The position numbers and the translations under genes were made by a program. From assembly GCA_031254915.1 (NCBI GenBank), contig JAIRTL010000005.1, positions 19,654-83,653 on the forward strand: a stretch of 64,000 bases of DNA, given 5' to 3'. Every line of letters begins with the position of its first letter. The first letter of the stretch is position 1. This document shows, in pieces, positions 44,007 through 52,902 of this stretch. This DNA comes from Planctomycetota bacterium (GTDB lineage: Bacteria; Planctomycetota; SZUA-567). The notes under the pieces are model-generated. The model was not told where the DNA came from. It did not search any database and worked only from the letters and a program-made list of their open reading frames with translations.

Positions 44007-47000
44007 TCAAGGGGATGTGTTCACCAAATCGGACATCGAGGGCACGGTCGGCGGCGGATCGGCCGTGACGCGGTCGGGCAGGCGCTTGGCGTCCTCCTCC
44101 CGCGAGGCGATGCGCTGGGCCAGGATCCGCGCCATGTTGTATTCCATGAAGATGTGCATCCCGGAATCGAGCGACTGCCGGAAAAAGGCGAGGGCGTTCA
44201 CCGTCTCCCCGCGCACCCACGACCGCGCCCCGAGATAGAACGCCGTCTCGCACAGCGCCTCCGGGGCGTCGGCGAGGGCGATCGCCTGGTCCTCGCCGTA
44301 GGGATTTTCGCCAAGGTACATGCTGGCGACGAGGGCGAGCCAGGGTTTGTCCGGGCCGACCTGCATCTGGCGGGCGAAATCCGCGGGATCGGGCGTGACG
44401 CCGAGCCGGGACAAGGTCAGCCAACGCATCAGGGCGGGGTAGGCCTTGCCGTCGGCGCGAAGCTCCAGCGAGCGGTCGAAGTCCTTTTCCGCCTCCTCGT
44501 ACTTGCCCCGGAGGAACCGGACCACGCCGCGCCGGTGGATGCGGATACCCTGGTCGGCGCGGCCCGGCGCCTTGGGGATGGCGAGGCTGAGGTTTTCCTC
44601 GGCGCCTGCGAGATCGTCCATATACAGGCAGAGCATGGCGAGACGGTAGTCGATGTTCCGGTTCTCGGGCTGGATCCGGCGAATCAATTCGTAATCGCTT
44701 TTCGCGCCGGCGAAATCCTTCCCCACCTCCCTGATGGCGGCGCGGTCGAACAGGGCGGCGATGTAATGCGGGTCGATCTCGAGGGCGCGCTCGATGTCGC
44801 GCATGCCGGCCTCGATGTCGTTCTTGTGCTTGAACAGGGCGTAGCCGCGGTGTTGCAGCGCCCACTTGAATTCCGGATTCACGGCCAGCGCCTGGGTGTA
44901 GTCGGCGAGGGCTTTGTCAAGTTCCGCCTCGGCCGCGGCCGGGTCCTCGGCTCGCAGCCTGCCGTGCATCTCCTGGTGGAGGATGCCCCGGTTCAGATAG
45001 GCCGACGGCTTGTCCGGCTGGTAAAGAATGTAATGGCCGTAGGCCTCGATCGCCTCCTCGGGATCGTAGAACTCGCCGCCCCGGCGGCCGTGCACCAGCC
45101 CGCGTATGAGCCAGATTTCATAGAGCCCGGGATTGCGCCAGGATTCCTCGCCCGCCGTCTCGCCCCGCGAGGCGCGGTCGGCGGCCTCGATCCGCGCGAC
45201 GCGCTCGAGCGCCGGGCCGTCGCGGCCGGTGTGGGCTTCGATATACGCCCTGCCGAGTTCGGAGAACTCGTTCCCCGGATCGCTGTAGTTCATGGCCTGG
45301 AACTCGGCCATGGCGCGCTCCGGATTGCGGTCGATGTCGAAATAGATCCGCCCGAGATAGTAATGCGCCATGATGTACGATTCGTCGCGCAGGTACGCCT
45401 GGCGGTAGTCCCGGGCCGCGAGGCCGATTTCCCTCGCCTGCTCGTAGGCGCGGGCGCGGGCGTAGTACGCCTCGGCCGCGTCCGGCGAGTCCTTCCGCCC
45501 GTCCTCGAGGAGGGTGACGGCCTGGGTGAACAGGTCGATGGCGGGCTGAAGGAGCTGCAGCTTCTTGACGTTGTCCCGTTCCTTGTCGACGGCGGATTTG
45601 GATTTGTCGAGAATCTCCGTGCCTTTCTCGAGCGGCACCCGCGCGGTGGCGCGGCGGCGGACAGCCTCGCGACGCTCCTCCTCCGCCATGGCGAGGCGGA
45701 GGTTGGTCTGCATGCGGCGTTCCGTCTCCTCCTTCACCAGCCTTTCCGCCTCTTCGGCCTGGAAAGCGGCGTGCCGCGCGCGCAGAAACGCGCCGCCCGT
45801 GAGGAGGGTCGCCATGAGCATCACCGTGCCGGCGATCACCGGCGCCTTGTGGCGGCGATAGAACTTGAGCGCCCTGCCGCTCCAGCCCTCGCGGAAGGCG
45901 GTGATGGGAAGGACGTCGAGGTAGCGCTCGAGGTCGTCCGCGAGGTCCTTGACCGTCTGGTAGCGGTCGGCCGGGTCCCCGCTGATCGCCTTCATGACGA
46001 TCGCCTCGAGGTCGCGCGGCAGGGACGGGTCGCGCTCGCGCGGCGGAATGACGGGGAAATCCCCGATCCGCTTGCGGAATTCCTTGAAGCTCACCTTGCC
46101 GACGTTGCGCGGAAGCTGGTTGACGAGAATGCGGTACAGCATGACCCCGAGGGAATAAATGTCGCAGCGGGCGTCCGGCTTTCCCGGCTTGAAGCGCTCC
46201 GGCGCGATGTAGAGGGGCGTTCCGGCGACAACCCTGGGCAGGTCGTCCTCGCGGGCGGCGAAGCCCCAGTCGAGCACGTACACTTCGCCGAACGGTCCCA
46301 ACTTGACGTTCTGGGGCTTGAGGTCGAGGTGGCAGACGCCGCGCGAATGCGCGTATTCCATGGCGTGGCACACCTGGAGAAAGACGTTGATGAGCCGCCG
46401 GCGGGAAAGCTCGCCCCGGTCGCGGTCGGAGCGGATCGCGCCCCCCTCGGCGTGGGCGCGCTTGAGGAGGTCGTCGAGGGTGACGCCCTCGACCTTTTTC
46501 ATGACGAAAAAGGGACTGCCGGCTTCGTCGCGACACAGGTCGTAGGTGGGAAGGATGTTCGGATGCTCGAGCATGCCGCCGAGCCGGGCCTCGTTCTCGA
46601 GCTGGCGCTCGCGCTCCCCCGTGTACGGCGGCTTCACCACCTTGATGGCGACGTCGCGGTCCAGCACCGAATCGTGGAAACGGAGCACCTTTCCCTGGCC
46701 GCCCTCGCCAAGTTCGTCGATGTAATGATAGCGGTCGCCGTAGTCCTTGCGGGAGGGGTCGTCTTCGCCCTCGCCGCCGAAGAGGTCGGCGAGGAAATCG
46801 CCGTCCGCCAGGCCGAGCGTCCTGTTGAGGCCGGATTCGAGCGCTTTTTCCATGCCGTCGACGGTGGGCGGGGAAGCGGCGCTGTCCAGCCGCCGGGATC
46901 GGGAGGCGGAGGCTGATATGGAAACGGAATCCGCCAGCGCCGCGCCCGTCTCCCTCAGACGCGCCGATAAGGAATCGATCAACGAGTCGACCGGTTCGGC

Positions 47001-47021
47001 CGGCCGCCTGGAGTCTGCCAT
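44007..47021 (-). CDS. Membrane Ser/Thr protein kinase with TPR tail
   Basis: A 1004-residue Hanks-type kinase. The domain (~97-370) has the glycine loop LGEGGQGKVL, VAIKVVK (ATP lysine), catalytic HLDLKPQN, DWGFAA in place of DFG, and PERF. DWG is common in planctomycete kinases. A single membrane helix (APVIAGTVMLMATLLTGGAF) at ~405-425 is followed by a coiled coil and then TPR units to the C-terminus, probably outside the membrane. It starts at ATG 47021. It heads a tight gene string with the ECF factor, which suggests the kinase controls that factor. Confidence 0.9.
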   Translation of the reverse strand: MADSRRPAEPVDSLIDSLSARLRETGAALADSVSISASASRSRRLDSAASPPTVDGMEKALESGLNRTLGLADGDFLADLFGGEGEDDPSRKDYGDRYHYIDELGEGGQGKVLRFHDSVLDRDVAIKVVKPPYTGERERQLENEARLGGMLEHPNILPTYDLCRDEAGSPFFVMKKVEGVTLDDLLKRAHAEGGAIRSDRDRGELSRRRLINVFLQVCHAMEYAHSRGVCHLDLKPQNVKLGPFGEVYVLDWGFAAREDDLPRVVAGTPLYIAPERFKPGKPDARCDIYSLGVMLYRILVNQLPRNVGKVSFKEFRKRIGDFPVIPPRERDPSLPRDLEAIVMKAISGDPADRYQTVKDLADDLERYLDVLPITAFREGWSGRALKFYRRHKAPVIAGTVMLMATLLTGGAFLRARHAAFQAEEAERLVKEETERRMQTNLRLAMAEEERREAVRRRATARVPLEKGTEILDKSKSAVDKERDNVKKLQLLQPAIDLFTQAVTLLEDGRKDSPDAAEAYYARARAYEQAREIGLAARDYRQAYLRDESYIMAHYYLGRIYFDIDRNPERAMAEFQAMNYSDPGNEFSELGRAYIEAHTGRDGPALERVARIEAADRASRGETAGEESWRNPGLYEIWLIRGLVHGRRGGEFYDPEEAIEAYGHYILYQPDKPSAYLNRGILHQEMHGRLRAEDPAAAEAELDKALADYTQALAVNPEFKWALQHRGYALFKHKNDIEAGMRDIERALEIDPHYIAALFDRAAIREVGKDFAGAKSDYELIRRIQPENRNIDYRLAMLCLYMDDLAGAEENLSLAIPKAPGRADQGIRIHRRGVVRFLRGKYEEAEKDFDRSLELRADGKAYPALMRWLTLSRLGVTPDPADFARQMQVGPDKPWLALVASMYLGENPYGEDQAIALADAPEALCETAFYLGARSWVRGETVNALAFFRQSLDSGMHIFMEYNMARILAQRIASREEDAKRLPDRVTADPPPTVPSMSDLVNTSP

Positions 47022-47192
47022 GCTGTGTATTGTGTTCCCTTCGCCTGATCGCCGCCATTGAATGCGACGATTCAATCTATATCGTATGCAAGCGGACGGG
47101 AAAATACAACACCCTCATGCCGGGGTCATTTGCTTCTCGATTTTTTATCCGATCCCGCGCCGGATATTGTTGGGCAAAGGACAGGCGGCCTC

Positions 47193-47323
47193 TATATACT
47201 GTGCGCGGGTCGAAATTGCGAAAATGGGGGTTGGGGCAGCCCAATTCCACATTCGCTTCCCGGGCGCATCGCTTGCCGCGCACGGTCCGGGAAACCACAA
47301 TTTCAAGACGCTGCCAGTATATA
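47193..47323 (-). repeat. Dispersed inverted-repeat element, full copy
   Basis: A 131-bp reverse-oriented copy between the divergent kinase and thioredoxin-like genes. Its ends match perfectly over at least eight bases: TATATACTG on the left and CAGTATATA on the right. It lies in a ~500-base gap (47022-47527) in which I see no other gene; both divergent promoters should also be in it. Confidence 0.8.
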
Positions 47324-47527
47324 TATTTGGAAAGCGTCGTGCCCGCCCTTTGCCAACCGGCGGAATTACATGACCCTGCCCTCATGCGAGTTCGAATGTT
47401 TTCCTTTTTTTTATGAAAGGAAATCCGATAAAACGGAAAATGGGTGGGGAGTTCCTATAAACCCGTTTCGCGACGTTTATTTCGCCGCGATCTTGCGATG
47501 CGCGTCAACTCCAGCGTAGGAGCCGTC

Positions 47528-48046
47528 ATGAATAAACGTCTTTCGGTAGCGACATTGCTTCTCTCCTGTCTTGTCCTGGCCGGTTGCCCTGGTGAGCCTG
47601 AACCGCCGCCGTCACGCGGAGGCGGTCCGAGGCAGGGGCAGGGCAGGCCGAACACCGGCCAGACGCCGCCGTCCCGCCAGACCGCCGGGGCGCCCATGTT
47701 CCGCCTTCCGGCGCTCGACGGGCGCGAAGTGGCGGTGCGCGGACCGGCCGCGCTGTTCTTTTTCACGACCTGGTGCGGGTATTGCAAACAGGCTCTGCCC
47801 GAAGTGAACCGCATCGCCGACACGGCCCGGAGCAGGGGCTGGCAGGTGTACGGCATCGACGTCGGTGAATCGCCCGACCTTGTCATGCATTTCGCCCAAA
47901 CCTATCGTCCCGGCTTCCCCGTCCTTCTCGATCGCCACAGCCAGGTCGCCGGGCGCTTCAACATCGCCGGCTTTCCGACGTTCGTCGTCATCGACGCCGG
48001 CGGCAGGGTCACCTATCAGGGGCATGACATCCCGCGCGGTTTCTGA
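47528..48046 (+). CDS. TlpA/ResA-like thioredoxin-fold lipoprotein
   Basis: A 172-residue exported protein. The lipobox LVLAGC ends the signal peptide, and a Pro/Gly/Gln-rich linker follows. A thioredoxin fold with the redox motif WCGYC in FFTTWCGYCKQALPEVNRIA completes it, including the cis-proline segment GFPTFVVID. It is likely a periplasmic thiol-disulfide reductant anchored to a membrane. The ATG at 47528 has TAGGAG upstream. It is followed by a strong hairpin and a repeat element. Confidence 0.87.
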   Translation: MNKRLSVATLLLSCLVLAGCPGEPEPPPSRGGGPRQGQGRPNTGQTPPSRQTAGAPMFRLPALDGREVAVRGPAALFFFTTWCGYCKQALPEVNRIADTARSRGWQVYGIDVGESPDLVMHFAQTYRPGFPVLLDRHSQVAGRFNIAGFPTFVVIDAGGRVTYQGHDIPRGF

Positions 48047-48099
48047 CCGTCGGGGAGAATGGCCGAGATCGCGATCGCCGAAAAACCACGCATAACGAA

Positions 48100-48131
48100 T
48101 GCGCCGCATCCGGATGAACGGATGCGGCGCA
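48100..48131. terminator. Perfect 13-bp hairpin downstream of the thioredoxin-like gene
   Basis: TGCGCCGCATCCG (48100-48112) pairs perfectly with 48119-48131 around a six-base loop. No T-run follows on the + strand, so it is either a weak terminator or an RNA 3'-end protector. It lies between convergent genes and five bases from a repeat element. Confidence 0.55.
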
Positions 48132-48135
48132 CCTG

Positions 48136-48268
48136 TATGCCGTGTACTGTCCAGAGCCGCAATTCCCCCGACTGTGCGCGGCCATGAAAGGGCCAAGGGA
48201 AACGGACGCGGAACAGGGCGGCCCCCATCCGCCGTGTTCCCAATTTCGGGCCGCGCCCGGCATATGTG
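48136..48268 (+). repeat. Dispersed inverted-repeat element, full copy
   Basis: A 133-bp copy between convergent genes. The ends match within the copy: GTATGCCG on the left and CGGCATAT on the right. The core block GCGGAACAGGGCGGCCCCCA is shared with other copies. Confidence 0.8.
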
Positions 48269-48341
48269 GCATTTCCTGTTCATGTGGACTTTTGGAGAAA
48301 TCCCCGGGTCCCCGCAAGTCGATCGAATTTCAACTGTTGAA

Positions 48342-49688
48342 TCAATGGCCGTCGGCCGGCTTGCCGCCGGTCGCCTTCTTGACCTCCCTGAACGCCTTGT
48401 CGCGGATATCGGCGGCGTCGGCCTCAAGATTGAGGCGCAGCACCGGTTCCGTGTTGGAGCCGCGCAGATTGAACCAGTAGCCGTCGAAATACATCGACAG
48501 CCCGTCGAGGTGGAAAATCTCCTTCGCGTTGTCCTTGAACGTCGCCTCGACCTTGTCCATGGTTTTTTGCACATCGTCGACCACGAAGTTGATCTCGCCC
48601 GTCGCGAAGTATTTCTTGAACGGCGTGATGAGTTCGGATAGTTTTTTCCCGGATTTGGAGACGACGGAAAGGACGGAAATCATGGCCATTTCCGCGTTGT
48701 CCGTGAAGTGGAGTTCGCGGAAATAGAAATGACCGGACAGTTCGCCGGCGAAAATCGCGTTTTCCCCGCGCATCATCGCCTTGATGAAAGAATGCCCCAC
48801 CCGGCACATCTCGGCGACGCCGCCGAGGCGTTCGATCTCCTCCTTGACGACCTTGGAACTGCGCAGGTCGTAGAAGATGGTCGCGCCGGGCTGGCGGTCG
48901 AGCATTTCGCCGGCGAGAAGCGCGGTGATGAAGTCCGCCGGGATGATCTCGCCGTTTTCGTCCACATACATGCTGCGGTCGCCGTCGCCGTCGAAGGCGA
49001 CGCCGAGGTCGGCGCCGACCTCGCGCACCTTGGCGACGAGATCTTTCATGTTCTCGGCCTTGATCGGGTTGGCCTCGTGGTTGGGGAAGTCGCCGTCGGG
49101 CTCGAAGAAGAGCGGGATCACCTCGCAGGGGAGCTTGGCGAACAGGTGCGGCAGGAACGCGCCCATGACGCCATTGCCCGCGTCGACGACGACGGTGAGG
49201 GGCTTGATGCCGCCGGCGTATTTGAGCAGGTTGGCGCGGTATTCGGCTTCGACGTCGCCGGTGGCGATGGCGCCGGTCTTTTCAGACGTGGAGAACGAGT
49301 TCTTTTTGACCAGCTTTTCGATGTCCGCCAGCCCGGAGTCGTAGGCGACCGGGATGGCGTCCTCGCGGCACCATTTGCAGCCGTTGTAGGCGGCGGGGTT
49401 GTGGCTGGCGGTGATCTGGACGCCGGCGCCCGCCTTGTAGAAGGCGGTGGCGAAATAGAGCATGGGAGTCGACGCCATGCCGATGTCGACGACGTCCGCA
49501 CCCGCCTTCGTCAACCCCCTGATCATGGCCTGGGAGAGGGAAACGCCGGAGGCGCGCATGTCGCGGCCGACGACGACCGGATTCGCCCCGAGCACTTGCG
49601 GCGCGGCCATGCCGATCGCCTCGAAAAGCGTTTCGTTGACCTGGTCCGGATAGGTGCCTCTGACATCGTATGCCTTGAAAATACCCAT
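48342..49688 (-). CDS. Phosphomannomutase/phosphoglucomutase
   Basis: A 448-residue alpha-D-phosphohexomutase. It has the phosphoserine loop TASHNPAAYNG, the Mg loop DGDGDRSMYVD, the sugar-binding GELSGHFYF and the phosphate-binding RGSNTEPVLRL. It interconverts hexose 1- and 6-phosphates, supplying sugar nucleotides for envelope polysaccharides. The AlgC/ManB subgroup is likely from length and motifs, but mannose or glucose preference cannot be read from sequence. Confidence 0.92.
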   Translation of the reverse strand: MGIFKAYDVRGTYPDQVNETLFEAIGMAAPQVLGANPVVVGRDMRASGVSLSQAMIRGLTKAGADVVDIGMASTPMLYFATAFYKAGAGVQITASHNPAAYNGCKWCREDAIPVAYDSGLADIEKLVKKNSFSTSEKTGAIATGDVEAEYRANLLKYAGGIKPLTVVVDAGNGVMGAFLPHLFAKLPCEVIPLFFEPDGDFPNHEANPIKAENMKDLVAKVREVGADLGVAFDGDGDRSMYVDENGEIIPADFITALLAGEMLDRQPGATIFYDLRSSKVVKEEIERLGGVAEMCRVGHSFIKAMMRGENAIFAGELSGHFYFRELHFTDNAEMAMISVLSVVSKSGKKLSELITPFKKYFATGEINFVVDDVQKTMDKVEATFKDNAKEIFHLDGLSMYFDGYWFNLRGSNTEPVLRLNLEADAADIRDKAFREVKKATGGKPADGH

Positions 49689-49812
49689 TCTCGTGCCTCC
49701 CCTGTGCGGCGATCCCCATGGCGGCGCATCGAAAACGACGCCACATCCGCTTAATTAAACCCCTGCCGGAAATCTTGTGCAAGCAGAAAAGCCATTTTCC
49801 GCCGCGCGCCTT

Positions 49813-50493
49813 CTACCTGGACGGGCGCGCATTCCCCTTTTTTCCACCCGGCCGTTTTTTCACCGACCACCCGAACCTGCCGCGCTTTTTTCCGAGTTCG
49901 TGATAAAACCCGTGCGCGAAGCAAAGCAGGTTCGCATGGTCGAGATTCAGCGCGCCCCGCGCGTCGAGCAGGCTTTCGTCCACCGCGACCGACACTATGC
50001 GGGCGAGAAAGAGGTCGTGGCTTCCGAGGGGGATCGTCCGGTCCACGACGCACGCCAGGTTGAGCGGACACTCGGCGATGGCGGGAACGCCGACGCCGGC
50101 GATCGGTTCGGGCGTCAGGCCGAGGATCGAAAACTTGTTCTCCTTGCGGCCGGAGACGGCGCCGCAATAATCCGCCGTCCGTTCCTCGCGCACGGACGGC
50201 AGGTTTACCACGAATTCGCCGTCCCGGGCGATCATGCCGTATGACAATCGCGAGGGCCGCACCGAAATGGACAACATCGGCGGCTCGCTGTTGACGTTCG
50301 CGCACCAGGCGATGGCGAGAACGTTCGGAGGCGTCGGCGGTTTGCCGCAACTGATGAGCGCGGCAGGCGCGGGAACGACCAGATTGCCGGGCGGCCAGAC
50401 CGCTTTTTCCCTGCGCGGCCGCGCGCGGACCGATGGCGGCTCCCGGTGTCGACGTTCATGCGCCGGCTTAGCGGAGCGGCGTGGCTTGGGCAT
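49813..50493 (-). CDS. Flavin reductase-like FMN-binding protein
   Basis: A 226-residue protein with a basic ~40-residue N-terminal extension (MPKPRRSAKPAHERRHREPP) and a flavin-reductase-type domain. Recognised parts are NVLAIAWCANVNSEPPMLSIS, EFVVNLPS, and a C-terminal FYHELGKK-type end. Family members bind FMN and act as NAD(P)H:flavin oxidoreductases or have unknown redox roles. The charged ends (RPGGKKG) are unusual. It lies ~110 bases downstream of the PKD gene on the same strand. Confidence 0.75.
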   Translation of the reverse strand: MPKPRRSAKPAHERRHREPPSVRARPRREKAVWPPGNLVVPAPAALISCGKPPTPPNVLAIAWCANVNSEPPMLSISVRPSRLSYGMIARDGEFVVNLPSVREERTADYCGAVSGRKENKFSILGLTPEPIAGVGVPAIAECPLNLACVVDRTIPLGSHDLFLARIVSVAVDESLLDARGALNLDHANLLCFAHGFYHELGKKRGRFGWSVKKRPGGKKGNARPSR

Positions 50494-50603
50494 GCGCTCG
50501 ATCCCCTTTATCCATGGAAGCGTACCCCTCGATGAGCTTCCAATTCGGGAAAACACCGGATTGCGGGCGGTAAAACGACGCGGGCGCACTACGGGAAGCC
50601 GCT

Positions 50604-52694
50604 CTACAGCAGCGGCGGCATCAGGACGGGCGCCGGCTCGCCGCCGCGTGTTTCCGGATGAATCTGCGCGGCCGGTCGTCTCGGCGCTTCGCCGACGACT
50701 CGCGGTTGCGCGGGCGGGGCGGGGGACAGCGGCTGCGGCATCGCCGCGATTGGTTCGAGCACAGGCATTTCCGTCGGCGCGGTGCCGGGCGCGACCGGCG
50801 TCACAGGCGGCGGCCGTAAATGGCTGGCGGGAATGTCGGGAGCCGGCTGGACAGCGCCCGGTATGGGGACGAGCGGTCCCAGCGCCCCGGCGGTTCCGGA
50901 TTGCGGCATTGTCGGCAAGGGCGCGAGCGGCTCGATGTCGGTACGCGGCGCCGGCGTTTGGCGCGTTTCCGCATGCGCCCTCGGAAGCGGCTGCACCGGT
51001 CGAGTCGGCGCGGTCGGGGTCGTCGGCAGGGGCGGCGGCCGGATGACTCCCGATTGATGCTGGAGTTGGCGTTCCGGCGGCGGTTGCGGCGCGCCAGGCG
51101 TTCCAAACACCTCGATCACCTGATGCGATGTCCCCCGGACGCCGGCGCGGTCGAGCGCCGTCAAATCGAACACGTATCTCCCGGGAAGGGTGATCACCAG
51201 GCCCAGACTGCGGCCCTCGACCTGGTCGAGAACCCGCCCCGGGCCGTCCGACTGCCGCCACAGGAAGGTCAGGTCCTCCCGAGGCTCGTTTTCCACCACC
51301 GCCTCGAGGACGAAACGCTCGTTCGTCTTCGTCACCTGCGGGCCGGCGATGGCGATGGACAGCGGCCGGCGGGCGGCGCCGACCTCGATTTCGATTTCGA
51401 CAGGCCTGCTGCGCATGCCGCGTTCGTTCGAGACGACGAGTTCGAAACTGTACAACCCGTCCTGCGGCGGGTGGAAGGCGGGGGCGGCGTCGCCGAGGGA
51501 TTCGTCCATCAGGTAGCGGGTCACCTTGGGGCCGCCGGTCTGCCGCCAGTGGTAGGTCAATTTCGACCCTTCGAGGTCGAAGCTGCGGGTGGCGTCCATT
51601 TTCACCAGCGCCCCCGGCATGGCGCGGGTCGGCGCCTCCACCACCGCGACCGGCGGTTCGGGTTCGTTGACCACCTTCAGGCTGTGCACGTTGGGATCAC
51701 TCTCGAGGCGGCCGTCCGAAACGCGAAGTTCGAATTCGTAATCGCCGGCCCTCGGCGGATCGAAGCGCTGCGCCGCGCCATCGTACACGACTTCGTAGTC
51801 GTTGACGAAGGGGCCGGATTTTTGCCGCCAGAAATATTTGAGCCTGGCCGCCTGCGATCCGCCGCTGCCGCGCGCGTCGAGCATGACTTTCTCGCCCACC
51901 ATCGCCACGGCCGGGCCCTGGATCCTGGCGACCGGCTTTACGCCTTCCGGAGGCGCCATCGCCGCCTCAGCCTCCGGCGGCGGCGCGGTGGGGATTTCGC
52001 GCGGCACCGCCCGCGCCCGCGCCACGGGCGGAAGCGGCCTCGGCTTGATGTAGAGCCGGGTGAGGACGGGTGGGCTCACGTCCTTGCCGTCCGATACCAC
52101 AAGTTCCAGTTCGAACACGCCGTCCTGTTTCGGAACGAACGTGATCACCGGCTTCGACAGTTCCGCCGGCGGGATATCCAGGTTGCCGCCCGAAAGAAGC
52201 CGCCACCGGTAGATCAGCGCCTCGCCTTCCAGGTCGAACGAGGCGGTCCCGTCGATGACCATCTCCTTGTCCACCTCGCCGAACACCTCGGGGTCGATTT
52301 TGGCGACAGGCGGCAGATTGTCCCGTTCGATCATGATTTCGACGACGAACGGTTCGCTGTCGAGTCCGTTGGCGGTAACGACAAGCTGGAACCGGTACAG
52401 GCCTGGCGTTCCGGTGCGGAAGTAGGGTTTGGCGGCGGAGGGATCGGACAGTTCGACGCGCGGGCCGTCGATTTGGGTCCACTTGTAGGAAAGTTGGCCG
52501 CCGTCATGCGCTTCCGAGGGTGTGCCGTCGAGTTCGATAAGCGCGGTGGGTATCTGCCCGGAGACGGGAACGACGCCCGGATACTCCGCCGCGCGTGCCG
52601 TCACCGGCGCGAAAATGAGGCATAACACCACCCAACGCCAAACCGGCTTCGACCGGCGGCGTGATTCGGGCGCTTTGGCTGTTACCGGCAGCAT
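50604..52694 (-). CDS. Exported PKD-repeat protein
   Basis: A 696-residue protein with a signal peptide (~25-45, hydrophobic VVLCLIFAPVTARA). At least four, probably five, PKD-like beta-sandwich repeats follow between ~50 and ~560; each contains a DGT/DATRSFDLEG-type turn, a YxWRQxSGP strand and a YxFELVVSDG strand. The last ~130 residues are Pro-rich and probably disordered. Such repeats usually mediate surface protein-protein or carbohydrate contacts. The ATG at 52694 is preferred over a TTG at 52724. It is divergent from aconitase. Confidence 0.82.
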   Translation of the reverse strand: MLPVTAKAPESRRRSKPVWRWVVLCLIFAPVTARAAEYPGVVPVSGQIPTALIELDGTPSEAHDGGQLSYKWTQIDGPRVELSDPSAAKPYFRTGTPGLYRFQLVVTANGLDSEPFVVEIMIERDNLPPVAKIDPEVFGEVDKEMVIDGTASFDLEGEALIYRWRLLSGGNLDIPPAELSKPVITFVPKQDGVFELELVVSDGKDVSPPVLTRLYIKPRPLPPVARARAVPREIPTAPPPEAEAAMAPPEGVKPVARIQGPAVAMVGEKVMLDARGSGGSQAARLKYFWRQKSGPFVNDYEVVYDGAAQRFDPPRAGDYEFELRVSDGRLESDPNVHSLKVVNEPEPPVAVVEAPTRAMPGALVKMDATRSFDLEGSKLTYHWRQTGGPKVTRYLMDESLGDAAPAFHPPQDGLYSFELVVSNERGMRSRPVEIEIEVGAARRPLSIAIAGPQVTKTNERFVLEAVVENEPREDLTFLWRQSDGPGRVLDQVEGRSLGLVITLPGRYVFDLTALDRAGVRGTSHQVIEVFGTPGAPQPPPERQLQHQSGVIRPPPLPTTPTAPTRPVQPLPRAHAETRQTPAPRTDIEPLAPLPTMPQSGTAGALGPLVPIPGAVQPAPDIPASHLRPPPVTPVAPGTAPTEMPVLEPIAAMPQPLSPAPPAQPRVVGEAPRRPAAQIHPETRGGEPAPVLMPPLL

Positions 52695-52902
52695 CGGCAA
52701 ACTACGCTCGCGTTTTCGCCGCAATCCCCTATGGACGGGAAGCCCCCCAGCAATTATTCTATACGATGGTATTGACGGTTTTCCCCTGATTCTACGGTCT
52801 CAGTTGTATTCAGGGCCGGAAGAAAAGCAAGAGCCGAGGGGAAACATTATCCGACAATCCGAAAAATCCGGAAATTATCGGCCCCCGGCTGGAGGACGCC
52901 AT

